A DNA stretch of 64,000 bases from Romanomermis culicivorax. Lineage: Eukaryota > Nematoda > Enoplea > Mermithida > Mermithidae. Position 1 is the stretch's first letter; each line of letters begins with the position of its first letter. The notes under the pieces are model-generated. The model had not been told where the DNA came from. It did not search any database and worked only from the letters and a program-made list of their open reading frames with translations. Below are positions 27,199 through 37,803 of this stretch, piece after piece. The stretch is taken from the NCBI GenBank assembly GCA_963922205.1, contig CAWUHX010000071.1, forward strand, positions 930,001-994,000, written 5' to 3'. Both the position numbers and the translations under genes were made by a program.

Positions 27199-27655
27199 TT
27201 TTTTATTTTAAAATAACTCTGCAGTTGCTTAAATTGGACAAATCTCTTTGCAAAACACATAAACTATGGTTTACTCTATATAGACGCAATTGAACGGTTA
27301 CTGTAGTTTATGTGCGTAAGTTTTAGCACAATAAACTTGCGTATATGGGTCACAAAACGGTGCATCTGTCAGCTTCATGGCTATTATAATCAATTAATTT
27401 ACTTTTAAACGGCAGTCGCGGGGCTTGACATGAAACTTTCACGGGTCAGGGAACTTTCTACTAGCGAAGAGGCCAAATTATTTGGATTTTTGATTTGGAG
27501 AAACTGTGTGGCATTTCACAGTTCTACAAATTCCGACGATTTTATCAAGTTAAAGGACTTATGGCTGTCTCTTTGGGCAAGAAAATTTTTCTTATTGACT
27601 ACAGTAATAAGCTTACTCGTTTTTCTGTGTTCAACTTGCATTCATCAGTTCACTG

Positions 27656-28255
27656 TGTCAGGGATGGACATAGTCTATCTCCAGGTTGTGAAGAAATAGC
27701 CAAAGTCGACGCGTTTTGCGCCGACGCCGATTTGCATAGACACCGTGCATAAATATGCCGGTCGTCTATGTTTTTGGTCATTCATTGATTATTGTTTTAT
27801 TTTATAATAAAGAAGAAATCGGCGGCCCAGTAGGGCATTATATTGTATTATTTTGTTATATTATTTGTGGTGGAGCACTTCGGCCTTAAATACAACGACC
27901 CGCGGCCGACAGCCTTTGGATTTCTCGCAGCGGAGGGAACGCAGGTTAGACCCCGGATATCTGGAGAGCCACCCAGCGTGCAAGTCTACATTTACAACTC
28001 GGTTCTCGGCCTGACTTCTGATTTTGCCCCTGGTTTGAAGTTACTTGAGCTCAGGGTGTTATCTTATCTTCTGCAGTTCTTCGGGACGAAAGCAGGAGAC
28101 CTTTGTTGATTTGGAGACTGACCGAACTGTTGCGAACTGATTCTACCTAAGGTTTCGGCCTGATTAGGTGAATTAGCTAGTGACTGATCAGGTCTATTTT
28201 TGGTATCAAATCCTTTATTTATATTTCTCAACTTCCACCAAGTCTCATTTCAACA
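27656..28255 (+). repeat. 5' LTR of element 1
   Basis: 600 bp, starting TGTCAGGG and ending TTTCAACA. A TATA-like CATAAATATG lies at 27748-27757 and an AATAAA at 27806-27811. The four differences from the 3' LTR are near 27727 (C/G), 28082 (C/G), 28133 (G/A) and 28246 (T/C). Confidence 0.95.
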
Positions 28256-28257
28256 AG

Positions 28258-28273
28258 TGGTGGCTTCTGACTC
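28258..28273 (+). promoter_or_regulatory. Putative tRNA primer binding site of element 1
   Basis: Two bases after the LTR the sequence reads TGGTGGCTTCTGACTC. A TGG start close to the LTR is what a site pairing with a tRNA CCA end should show. I cannot match the rest to a tRNA from memory. Confidence 0.5.
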
Positions 28274-28353
28274 TCAAAGTAACGGAAAATCTGAGGCAAA
28301 CTCGAGGAGTCAAAAAACCTATTGGTTTTTATAGAGAACTGGGAGGTTACAAA

Positions 28354-30520
28354 ATGAGTAAAGACAACCTAGGTGGCCTCAAGAGTTCCGGTTTGCCCCG
28401 AACACCACCGGGAAAAAAGGCCCGTGATACAGAAAAGTTAATTGTCTTAACTTCAGCTGAAACTTCAGCTGAAGAGGACAATTGCTCAGATCACAGGCCT
28501 TTATCGGTGGAAAATGAAGGCAACCGACCTACGACCTCGACAGCTGTCGAGAGGGAGGACGACGACGCGATATTATCGGCCAACGAAGATCAAATTTTTA
28601 AAATTCCATCATCGATGAACCTCCCGAAGAGAGGCGAATATTTACATCCGCCTATTATGGGACCGGCGCATCCGTTACCGAAGATGAACATTCAGGTTTT
28701 GGATCAACAGCAGCGCTGGCCGATTAATAAACCGGCCCAGTTATTCGACACATACCATCAATTATATTGGGACAATGAGCGGGAAGAACACCGCGAAAAT
28801 CCTCGAAAGAGCTCATTAGAGGACAAATTGGACCAGATCATGAACAGGTTAGATGTTTATGATAGCATATTCGCCAACATTGCTAATACAGGTTCACAGA
28901 AAGCCAGTAAGGCAAATGAACCGAGGCAAAGCAATGCTGGCCGTTTGGAACAAGGTGGTGCATTGAAGTTTGAGCAGGGCCAGGAAGAGTTAGCGTGGCA
29001 AAATGATGGCATCACTCTTCAGCAAGACTGTAGACGGAAAAACTAAAAGTCAAGTCTCTGTCCTAAAGAGCAGTATATGTCTCATTTGCCCACTACCTCA
29101 AAAGTGGAGCAGAGAGTGAGTAGTTGTGGTTTTGACGAAGGCCTAAAAAACCCAAGTCTGATAAATCCAACTATCTCACAACAGAGCAGTTGTATTAGGG
29201 GAGAGACCCCAAGTGTCAGGCAGCAGGTCATGCCTACAATGATTCCGATTGATCCAGCCTTATGGGTCAATCCGGCTCAAGTAGGCCCAACTGTCTATGA
29301 CATTGAAAGGGCGATCAAACCGAAATTACTGCAATCTGATATGCCAAGTAAACAGGTTCTTGCTTTTCTAGTAGAGCTAGAAGGTGAGTTTCGTAAGAAT
29401 ACTCCCGATGAGGTGAAACTAGAAGCATTAACCCGTTTGTCAAGGGACTTGCCGAAAGAATTGGCCGAAGAGTCAACAACATATAGGGAGGCCCGAGACA
29501 AGATTTTGAACTATTGCGCTCCAGATTGTAACCTGGACATGCTCAAACGGGATTTATTGGATATTAAGCAGGAACCCGATGAAGCAGCAACCAAATTTCT
29601 AAAAAGGGTTTGAGCACATGTGAATCTCGTTTATCAGAGTGAAACAAAAGAGTTTAAAAATAAAGTAATCATTGAAACCTTTTTCTATAGGAGTTCTTTG
29701 ACTTATCAATTAGAACTGCAGAAAGACATAGCAAAATTCAAAAATTGGTATGATCTTTCGCAGGCAGTCTATGAGATAGAGTTAAAGTACCGGAATGCGA
29801 TTAGAACATTTGGGCCAAGAGAACAGCCCATGATGATAAATACGGCACAAGCGGAAATTGCTGAGGAGCAGCAAGCCGATGTGAATGTAATTCAAAGACC
29901 TTATGAAAGCGCCCAAAAACGCAATAGGGACTTTAGAAGACCAAACACAGAAAGGAAAACTCCAATGCAATCTTCGCAAAATCAATTGATAGATATAGCA
30001 GATGATGAAGTACTTGAAGTACCTCCGCAACAGGCCATAATGCCTCGGCAACAGCCTGTTGAGGAGCCAAAAAAGGACTCCCTCATGGTGGCTTTATCTA
30101 AGGAGTTTATCAAAATGGCACAATGTTATGAAGAGATTAGGAACTCGACCAAAGCTCAAGAGGAAGCCATAACTGCTTTAACTCAGAAAGTTGATAAAGC
30201 GAAAGCGAAAAGTCAACCAGAGGTTCAGCAGCGAAAATGGTGTACTTACCACGAAAATAACACTCACAACATGATTGATTGTAGAACCTTGAATTTTTAT
30301 AAAGGTCTGCAAAATCGTGGAAGGGGTGGAAATAGTGGAAGAGGCTTTGGAAGAGGAAGTCCTAGAGGAAGTTTTGGAAATTTCCGAGGTAGAGGAAATT
30401 TCAGAGGTAATTTCAGAGGAAATTACGGAGGAAGTAGAGGAGGTTTTGGTAACGAAGGCGAAAGGGGAGCTTATCAAGTTTCGTTTCCTGATGACGAGGC
30501 GGAAAATTTGCAAGAATATG
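28354..30520 (+). pseudogene. gag: Element 1 gag (capsid and nucleocapsid), two in-frame stops
   Basis: Gag makes the particle and packages the element RNA. The likely start is the ATG at 28354 (MSKDNLGGLKSSG). The same frame runs on through TAA at 29044-29046 and TGA at 29611-29613 into pol. A charged N-terminal part is followed by a retrotransposon-gag capsid-like helical region on both sides of the second stop (FLVELEGEFRKNTPDEVKLE, then NWYDLSQAVYEIELKYRN). The nucleocapsid has one unusual zinc knuckle with spacing C-x2-H-x4-H-x4-C (CTYHENNTHNMIDC, 30241-30282) and then a Gly/Arg-rich RG/RGG stretch (about 30310-30465). There is no separate frame for pol, so a Gag-Pol fusion without frameshift is expected. 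The end with respect to protease is approximate. Both stops could derive from CAA and CGA by C-to-T changes. Confidence 0.8.
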
Positions 30521-33500
30521 CCGAGTTTCAGGAATACGTAAAGTTGAAGAAGCTCAGGGAGCAGATGAGATTGCTACAGGCTACCACCCAGCTGATGTTA
30601 CCAGGACCAAATCTAATGGACCAACAACCAGTAATCGCAAATCAGAGTTCAAATACCCTGTTGGTTCCGCAAAAGGTAGTTAGTCCGTCGCAAGCCTCCG
30701 AGCAGACAGACCAACCACCGACTAGTGGTGTCAATAGTGTACAGCAAGAACCAATGATGGAGATGAAGTTGTGCGGTTTACACAATTGTGCCATGGAGAA
30801 AGAAGAAAATGTGCCAGAAATGGAATGCAGTGCCGAGTATGGTAGAAAGGCAACTGCAGAGGAACTGGATATGTTAGCAAGATATCCTAGAACACAGCCA
30901 TTTCACATTAAAGTAACTGTGTGTTCTACTACTGCAAAGGCACTGATTGACACAGGAGCTCAGTGTTCGGTGATGTCGGGTGATTTCTTGAAAAAATCAC
31001 TTGGACTGGAGTATACAGCGTACCCTAAGATCCTAAAAGTCACTGTCGCCAATGGTAAAGTAGTTAGTGCACATGGGTACGTTCAATTTCAAATGCAATG
31101 TGACTATGGCCGTTTTCCAGTTAAAGCTATCATAATACTAGGGTCCGCAGAAGATTTGATATTGGGAACAGACTTCCTGGCGCATCCGGAAGTCAATATG
31201 GTAATAGATTTCAGAAAAGGTTCAATGACTGTGATGGGTGTGAAGAAAAGTATTGATTTGTTAACATCTGATAAGAAAGCAATTCCAATAGTTGGGATGC
31301 ATAATCCGATGATAGCAGAATCAATACAAGAAAATTCTATTGAAGAAGATCAATGTTCGACAATTGAGCAACTGGAAGATCTAGTTCCAGTAGTGGCCTG
31401 TAATAGAATTTACATTCCACATGGAACAGATCAGCTAGTGAAAGCTAAGTTGTGGAATAAATCCTCGGCAAATAGAGTAAATGGAATCATCGTAGAAGGA
31501 GATGATTCAGAAACAAGATTCAGAATAGATGATACTATAGTTGACGGTTCAAAGGAGGACTTTGTATTGATGATCTCCAATAATACGGGTTCCGGTTGCC
31601 TGATAGAACCTAATCAAGTTCTTGGCTACTGTAACTCCGTATTTCGGGGAGAATCAAGTGTATCAATTTTGCAAGCAGGAAATAGTGGAGAAAGTAGCCT
31701 AGAGGGCATTTTCGATGCCAAGGAATCAAAATTCGATGGAGTTGTGTTTCTGGAAGCATTGTACAAAATGACCTCTAAAGCTACAGTGTCAGAGGAACAG
31801 AAAGAGATGGCGATACGGCAACGCGTGAACTACCGGGATGTATTTAGCCTACCTCATGATCCCCTGACAACTACTCCCCATCTTACTTGTAAAATTAATA
31901 CAGGTGATGCTAGCCCTGTGGCGAAACATTACTACAGAGCTGCCATTGAACGTCGACCATATATCAGACAACATGTGCAGGAAATGCTAGACAAAGGAGT
32001 CATAGAGCCATCAAGATCGCCCTGGGCGGCGCCATTATTCCTAGTAGGAAAGAAAGATGGGTCGCTCAGGCCGGTTGTTGATTTCAGAGGCTTGAATGAG
32101 GTTACGAAGGATGATCGATATCCAATACCAAGAATGGATGATTATCTGGACTGCCTCGGGAGAGCAAAATTTTATACAACTCTTGACCTTAAGTCTGGTT
32201 ATTGGCAAGTGCCAATGGAAGAAGGCAGTAAAGAAAAGACTGCTTTCCTGTGTCAAGAAGGGTTGTTTCAGTTCAAAGTAATGCCCTTTGGACTGAAAAA
32301 TGCACCAGCCGAGTTCCAGAGGATGATGGAAAGAATCCTTCATCCTCATGTGTGGAAGATATGTCTAGTTTACATAGACAATATCATAGTGTTCTCGAAT
32401 ACATTCGAGGAACACATAGAAAATTTGAAATTGGTCCTAGATGCTCTGAGATGAGTCCAGCTCACACTTAAACCGGAAAAATGCGAATTCCTACCAAAGA
32501 AGGTACATTTTCTTGGTCATATCTTGGATTCCAACGGAATTTCGCCCGATCCGAAAAAAATGCAAGCTATTAAGGAGTTTGAATTCCCGGACTCGGTCAA
32601 GCGTATGCAAAGGTTTCTCGGAATGCTCCAGTGGTGTAAAAAATTTATACCACATCTGGCAAAGCATGCAGAACCTTTGTATAAGCTGACGGCCAAGAAA
32701 AGGAATAAATGGCTCGTCACAGAGGATCATTACAAAGCATTTAATGCTTTGAAAGAAGCACTGGTATCGGTTCCATTTCTTAGGTACCCAGTAATGGATG
32801 GCTCAGCCCAATTCATTCTACAAACCGATGCCAGTGGAACAGCATTAGGGGCTGTTCTGTATCAAGAATCTGGAGATGACAAGTGGGTCATAGCATACAA
32901 TAGCCGTGTGCTAAAAGAGGACGAGAAAAAGTGGTGCGCAACCGAAAGGGAGTGCCTCGCGATTATCTACGGCCTCAAAATCTATCGGCACTATTTATTG
33001 GGGCAGAAAGTATTGATTAAGACAGATCACAGACCACTGTTATCAATGAAAGTCAATACTACAACAAATGACAAATTGAAACGGTGGTATGCGATCATAA
33101 ATCAATACAACCACAAGTTAGAATATGTGCCCCGTAGACAAAATGCTATGGCTGACTTTCTCTCTAGAAAGGATTAGCCAGAGGATGTGGTGAAATCACC
33201 ACCGAAGTGGGAAAGTATGTTCAAGTCGGATGTTGTTTCCTCCGATGTCAAAGGAATAATAAAAGAACAACAAGAACAACAACAAATTTCCTTGGTGGCC
33301 GAGAGGAACAACATCCCCGAAAAGAATAAATCCCACAAGGATAAAAAGGAAGGAGAGGATGCTCGAATTAGTCCTGAGGACGAAAGAGAGCATTCTAAAG
33401 GAGTAGAAGCGGTGGTAACCCGAAGCAAAGCTTGTGTTTCGGAAAAGGTGCAGAAAGAAAATCAGGAAACTGATAAATCTGCGATACCTAAGAAACAAGA

Positions 33501-34905
33501 CAACGTGCAGTGGTTACACCGTAGAAAGGAGGAGGAATTTGATAAACCAGGAACATCAGGAGAAAAAGAGATATCTATTGGCCTGATCCCAGATGACTTG
33601 ATGAGCAAACTGCAAAAAGCAGACGAAAGCTTAAAGCCAATCTGGGATAGATTATGTGCAAATAGCACCGCAAAGTATCACACTGGGTTCTACGAAGAAA
33701 ATGGTGTATTGTATAGGGAAACTGAGGCAGGAAGCGAAGACCAATTGGTCGTACCCGCAAACCTCAGGGACTCTGTACTGCATCAGCATCATGGTGCTGT
33801 AATAATGACACACCAGGGTTTCAAAAGAACTCTGAGTGTCATGAAATTGCACTATTGGTGGCCTGGCATGGAAAAGGATGTCAGGGAATGGATAAAATAC
33901 TGCGTTGTCTGTCAAATGGCAACTGCAGGAAAGCCATCCATTCCTCTGTTGATACCCATTGTGCCACAAGGTCCATTCGACATTGTATCTGTGGATATAG
34001 TAGGAATTTCGCCTTTGGGAGAAAGAATGCCTTATGTTATAGTTTTTCAGGACTATTTCACGAAATGGGTTGAAGCTGAGATGATCCCAGATCAATCAGC
34101 AAATTCAGTTGTGAATGCGTTCTTAGAAGCTATAATATTTAGGCATGGAACACCAACGAAACTCCTAAGTGACAATGGATCTTGTTTTACTTCGGATTTA
34201 ATGAAATCAGTCTGTGATTTATTAGAGTCCAAGAAGATCTTCACTACTGCTTACCACCCTCAGGGTAATGGTATGGTAGAGAGGTTCAACCAAACTCTAA
34301 TAAAACAACTGAGAAAAGTAGCTATCGGTGAACCCGATAGCTGGCCAAGATATCTCAAATCAGTGGTCTTTGCCTACAATGCTACCCGACACGCAGTGAC
34401 GAAGGCCTCGCCATTTGCGTTGTTACGGGGCCATGAGGCAAAGTTCGGGATGAATTTGTCAAAAGCCCTTAAAATAGTGATGCCCATGAATTATGAGGCA
34501 TACAAATTCATCCTAACAGACCACTTAACCAGGCTTTATGGTATTATTGCCGAAAATATCCAGAAAGCAGCGGAAGCTAGCAAAAGATATTTCGACAAGA
34601 AAATTAAAACCTCGGTTTTTAAAGAAAATGATTGGGTACTTCTTAAAGTTGATAAGCAAAAGAAACTAGGCTTAACTTGGGAAGGACCCTTCATTATAAC
34701 TGATGTTTCCAGGTTAGAAGATAATGTCATAACAATTGCACGTTATGATAATCTTTTGCTACGGCAAAAGGTTTCAGCAAGTAGGCTGAAAATTTTTCGC
34801 TACGAGACTACACGATGGCAGAACTACGTAAAAAATCGATCGAATTGTCTTACTGTACCTTCGCAATTAGCCGAGAGTAGTGCGACGCCCGGTGTAGTTT
34901 CGTAG
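30521..34905 (+). pseudogene. pol: Element 1 pol: protease, reverse transcriptase, RNase H, integrase
   Basis: The frame of gag continues through all pol domains. Protease: DTG at 30949-30957 (ALIDTGAQCSVMS) and the flap/C-terminal motif LILGTDFL. Reverse transcriptase: PWAAPLFLVGKKDGSLRPVVDFRGLN, MPFGLKNAPAEFQ, and YIDN at 32371-32382 where YxDD is expected. A TGA at 32452-32454 interrupts the thumb just before the LTLKPEKCEF block. RNase H: FILQTDASGTALGAVLYQ, ATERECLAI, TDHRPL. A TAG at 33175-33177 follows (LSRKD). Integrase: an H-H-C-C zinc finger (HHGAVIMTHQGF ... YCVVCQ) and catalytic D (VDIVG, 33994), D (SDNGSCF, 34171) and E (MVERFN, 34279), giving D-35-E. The C-terminal part (WEGPFIITDV) resembles the GPY/F module. 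This copy cannot make active full-length Pol unless the stops are read through, and the Asn in YIDN argues against active reverse transcriptase. Confidence 0.92.
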
Positions 34906-36079
34906 CGGCAAAATCTGCCGATTTGCGTGTGTTTATTTTGTATATTTAATAAATATTTATTCCAATTGTGTTTTGTAATGGTTAAAATCCGTTTTCATAT
35001 TTTTTGATATGTAGGATTGTGTTTTAACGAAGCGGGGGAAAAGCTTTTAAAGCGAAAGACCCGTTTTCATACAATTTTTCATTTTACAACTTCTTGGTTA
35101 ACACTTCAAAATCATTCAAAACTTTCAAAAGTCGTGTCCCGCATCTGCTCTTATTTTTCAAATCTTTTTCGAAAATATTGAACGGAAGAACCCTCCCGTG
35201 AGGTAATTTGCAGCCGCAAGGGAATAGACTGTAAATGTTTTATACATCTGTCTACTTTTCACAGCTGCAAATCCGGTTTTAAAAATTTTAAAATTATTTT
35301 GGTGCAAAGAATCGGGCCCAGAAAATTTTTCGAATGGGTACGCCGAAGGAGTGTACTCGGACGTACAACGCGACGGACGACGAAGTCCAGTTTGGGGAGT
35401 CGCACCCGTGGCAGAAAAATCGATATTTTTTGGTCGATGGTAAGCAATAATTTTATATTTGTAAATAGTTAGGTAAGAAAATGAGCGGAGGTTACGCTCG
35501 TCAGGGGTGTTTTGTAAGACTGTTTCTGTGCCCTTTCTCGGACGAGCTACCAACTGGGAGTTGAGAATTAAACACAAAAAATTAGGTAGAAGAGGGTGGC
35601 AAGGGCCGAACCTAGGTGATTCGAAAAAGACTTTGGTCGAATTAGGTGATCCGATTAGGGGAGGTTTTTTGTCATTCCCGCTCCCTCTGGTTTCTGCAAA
35701 GCGGCGAAGAAGGGGATTAGCAGGAGTTAGTCGCGGAGATCAAGGTTGTGATCGATTAAGCGCTGATCGAGTAGCAAGAGTGTGTTGGGTTAGAGTGAAA
35801 AAACACCTAATTTCACATATTTTTGCCTATCAATTTTGGTATCTATAAAGGGACACCCAACGGCCAGAAAGGCTAAAAATCAAGTTCCCGCTCCAAAAAT
35901 TTCAAAAGTTTCAAAAGTTAAAACGGTGTTCTGCACAAAGGTGCTAGAGTTTTCCCCGAAGGTTAAAGGAGTAATAGTGGGTAAAATTACCCAAAGAGTG
36001 TAAAAAGGGTCACGAAAATGCACATAAGGAGTTAGTAGAGTATGTCTGTCTAAAATTTAAATCTCTCCTGGATTTTTAG
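34906..36079 (+). other. Spacer between pol and exonuclease ORF: poly(A) signal, purine tract, possible intron
   Basis: No protein is supported in this 1.1-kb stretch. AATAAA lies at 34948-34953, just after the pol stop. A purine tract AAGCGGGGGAAAAG lies at about 35032-35045 and looks like a polypurine tract. A good donor AG|GTAAGA at 35472/35473 and a nematode-like acceptor ATTTTTAG at 36079 could bound a 607-bp leader intron for the downstream mRNA. The open frame around 35507-35848 has no family resemblance and I do not call it. Confidence 0.5.
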
Positions 36080-36099
36080 ACCACAATATCCGTCGGGCA

Positions 36100-37794
36100 A
36101 TGCGGATAGCGGAGTTGGAAAGGTGGTTTTTTGCCACTTTTGAGTTCTGGCCGACCAACCCTATCGAGCCGATAATTGTTCCCATGGGAAGTGTGGAAAA
36201 GGTGGTAAAACACCTAGAAAGCAGCACTTTCCGAGGCATGAACATTGTCGGCTTCGATGTAGAGAAGGTGAACCGCAAGGACGCTAGAAAGCTGTTTAGG
36301 TGGGGGTTCGAAAACGAAAAAGGCAACCAGTTTGCCAGATTAGTTTCGTTCGCCCATCTAAATGGCAAAACGTTCGTAATCGACTTAACGTTGCTGCAAG
36401 AGCAAGAGTGGAACATCTTGTTAGACTTTTTACGCTCAGCGACGTTGTTAGTCGGTTACGCCATTTTAGAAGATATAGTTTCAATTGTCAATGTCCGTGG
36501 ATGCCGAAAAAGCACCGATGGTCGCGATTTGTCTGACGCGATTAGATGTAGTATCAAAGATGGAAATCTCGGAAGATACTATGATCTAAGCGTCACGGCA
36601 AAGCAGATCATGGGAAGCGAGATTACCAAATCCAGGAAAGCAGGTATCTGCCCTGAGACATTGAAGTTGAAAGGCCTCTTTGCCGAAATGTATTTGGCTG
36701 ACATCGGTCCTCACCAGACTGATTTCAGTCTTTTATGTAATAGACAAAGTGTTGCCAAAAAAAGAGTTCCTGAAGAGATACTGCAGTATGCTGGTATGGA
36801 TGCGTACTTTTCATTGGCAATTTTTATGGGGGCATTTCACTATGGGTATGTGATTGAGCTATGTGGGGGAGTTGCCAACTTTCCTCACGATATAGTCGAT
36901 CCATCCCAGATTGAAATTCTTTCATATAAATTTTATCAGTTTTACTCATATATAGTTACCGACTATAAACTACGTAACTTTGTGGGTACACTTGATATTG
37001 TGGTTAGGCAGCCTGAGGCCACCTACCACATGATGCGCCAAGAAACCACACAAGTGCAAGAAATAGGGCCTAATTTTCGTTGCCATCGGGACATCTGCAA
37101 TCCTAGGAAAGGGAAAGAAAATTTGCCGTGGCGAGGCATCTATCCAAGTGCTTATCGTCAGGGTAAAAAATTAAAGCCCAGTTCCTATGATGAAGCAAGT
37201 GATTCTGACGACGACGAAATGATTAGGCCTGAACAGCGCTTGTCGGCCAAGGATAGGTTGCGCCTACAGTTAGTAGAGGAGATGGCGCAGGGAAAGCAGT
37301 ATCATGAACTCACTCAACCAGCGTCTTTAGTTTGGTTCATTGACACAGCAAGGAAAGTTGTCAAACTACCCCAAGATCGTCAAAAGCAAGCACTACTAGA
37401 TGCCCTAAAAAAGCATCTGGTTCATGTGCCTATTGATATTGATCCTGGGGTGGGCTATTTTGACAAAGATCACTGGAAGCCTCAGTTGGCGAAGTATGCT
37501 AAGGCATTTGAGGAAAAGCGGTTCTCAGAACTGCAAGCCGCTTGTGCCTTAGTCCCGCTGGCCTTTCATGTGATCTGGCCCCATAGCAGAAAGGAACTGG
37601 ACTTTGTAATGGCCGAAATGTTTAGTTACAGGTTCATTACATCGTTCAGCCCAGAACTACAGGGCAAGATAAAAGAAATGGCTTGGCGGTCAGACGAAAG
37701 GTTGTCCCATTATCTTTTGTTGGCGAAAACTCTTCCAAACATAGAGTATGAGGTGCCCCGCAAAGGTGCTGGAATATATGTTTGGATGAATTGA
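36100..37794 (+). CDS. Element 1 ORF3: DEDDy 3'-5' exonuclease domain protein
   Basis: This 564-residue ORF starts at ATG 36100, 20 bp after a possible splice acceptor. Residues about 45-250 have the three motifs of DEDDy exonucleases of the RNase D/WRN type: ExoI IVGFDVE (D53, E55), ExoII LVGYAILEDI (D125) and ExoIII QYAGMDAYFSLAIF (Y230, D234; Y-x3-D spacing). Such enzymes remove nucleotides from 3' ends with two metal ions bound by the four acids. Residues 300-564 (CHRDICNPRKGKENLPWRGI, an acidic SDSDDDE patch, then helical, Trp-rich sequence) match no family I know. It lies on the element's sense strand between pol and the 3' LTR, the usual place of env, with base composition like gag-pol. 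The frame continues after TGA 37792-37794 into ORF4. Catalytic residues are intact, so activity is plausible; substrate and role are unknown. Confidence 0.8.
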   Translation: MRIAELERWFFATFEFWPTNPIEPIIVPMGSVEKVVKHLESSTFRGMNIVGFDVEKVNRKDARKLFRWGFENEKGNQFARLVSFAHLNGKTFVIDLTLLQEQEWNILLDFLRSATLLVGYAILEDIVSIVNVRGCRKSTDGRDLSDAIRCSIKDGNLGRYYDLSVTAKQIMGSEITKSRKAGICPETLKLKGLFAEMYLADIGPHQTDFSLLCNRQSVAKKRVPEEILQYAGMDAYFSLAIFMGAFHYGYVIELCGGVANFPHDIVDPSQIEILSYKFYQFYSYIVTDYKLRNFVGTLDIVVRQPEATYHMMRQETTQVQEIGPNFRCHRDICNPRKGKENLPWRGIYPSAYRQGKKLKPSSYDEASDSDDDEMIRPEQRLSAKDRLRLQLVEEMAQGKQYHELTQPASLVWFIDTARKVVKLPQDRQKQALLDALKKHLVHVPIDIDPGVGYFDKDHWKPQLAKYAKAFEEKRFSELQAACALVPLAFHVIWPHSRKELDFVMAEMFSYRFITSFSPELQGKIKEMAWRSDERLSHYLLLAKTLPNIEYEVPRKGAGIYVWMN

Positions 37795-37803
37795 TTCGGA
37801 TTT

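Larger units (their letters stand above)
25722..27651. other. Non-coding spacer rich in family 3 repeats
   Basis: No exon is supported here. The stretch holds two family 3 copies (below), and its end, from about 27590 (TTGACTACAGTAATAAGCTT), resembles family 1, into which element 1 has inserted. Confidence 0.4.

Noticed and set aside
27430-27699. Open frame running into the 5' LTR
   Set aside because: It crosses the insertion border and consists of repeat sequence.
27843-28109. 88-codon open frame inside the 5' LTR, repeated at 41171-41437 in the 3' LTR
   Set aside because: It is kept in both LTRs only because the LTRs are nearly identical. It lacks an ATG at its start and resembles no protein.
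30178-30513. Ser/Thr-rich minus-strand frame over the gag RGG region
   Set aside because: It is the antisense reading of the Gly/Arg repeat codons, a composition artefact.
33174-33498. Minus-strand frames over the pol connector
   Set aside because: Antisense of a Glu/Lys-rich stretch of real pol; no independent signals.
35507-35848. 113-codon frame between pol and the exonuclease ORF
   Set aside because: Starts without ATG, has no recognisable motif and lies in the probable leader intron.
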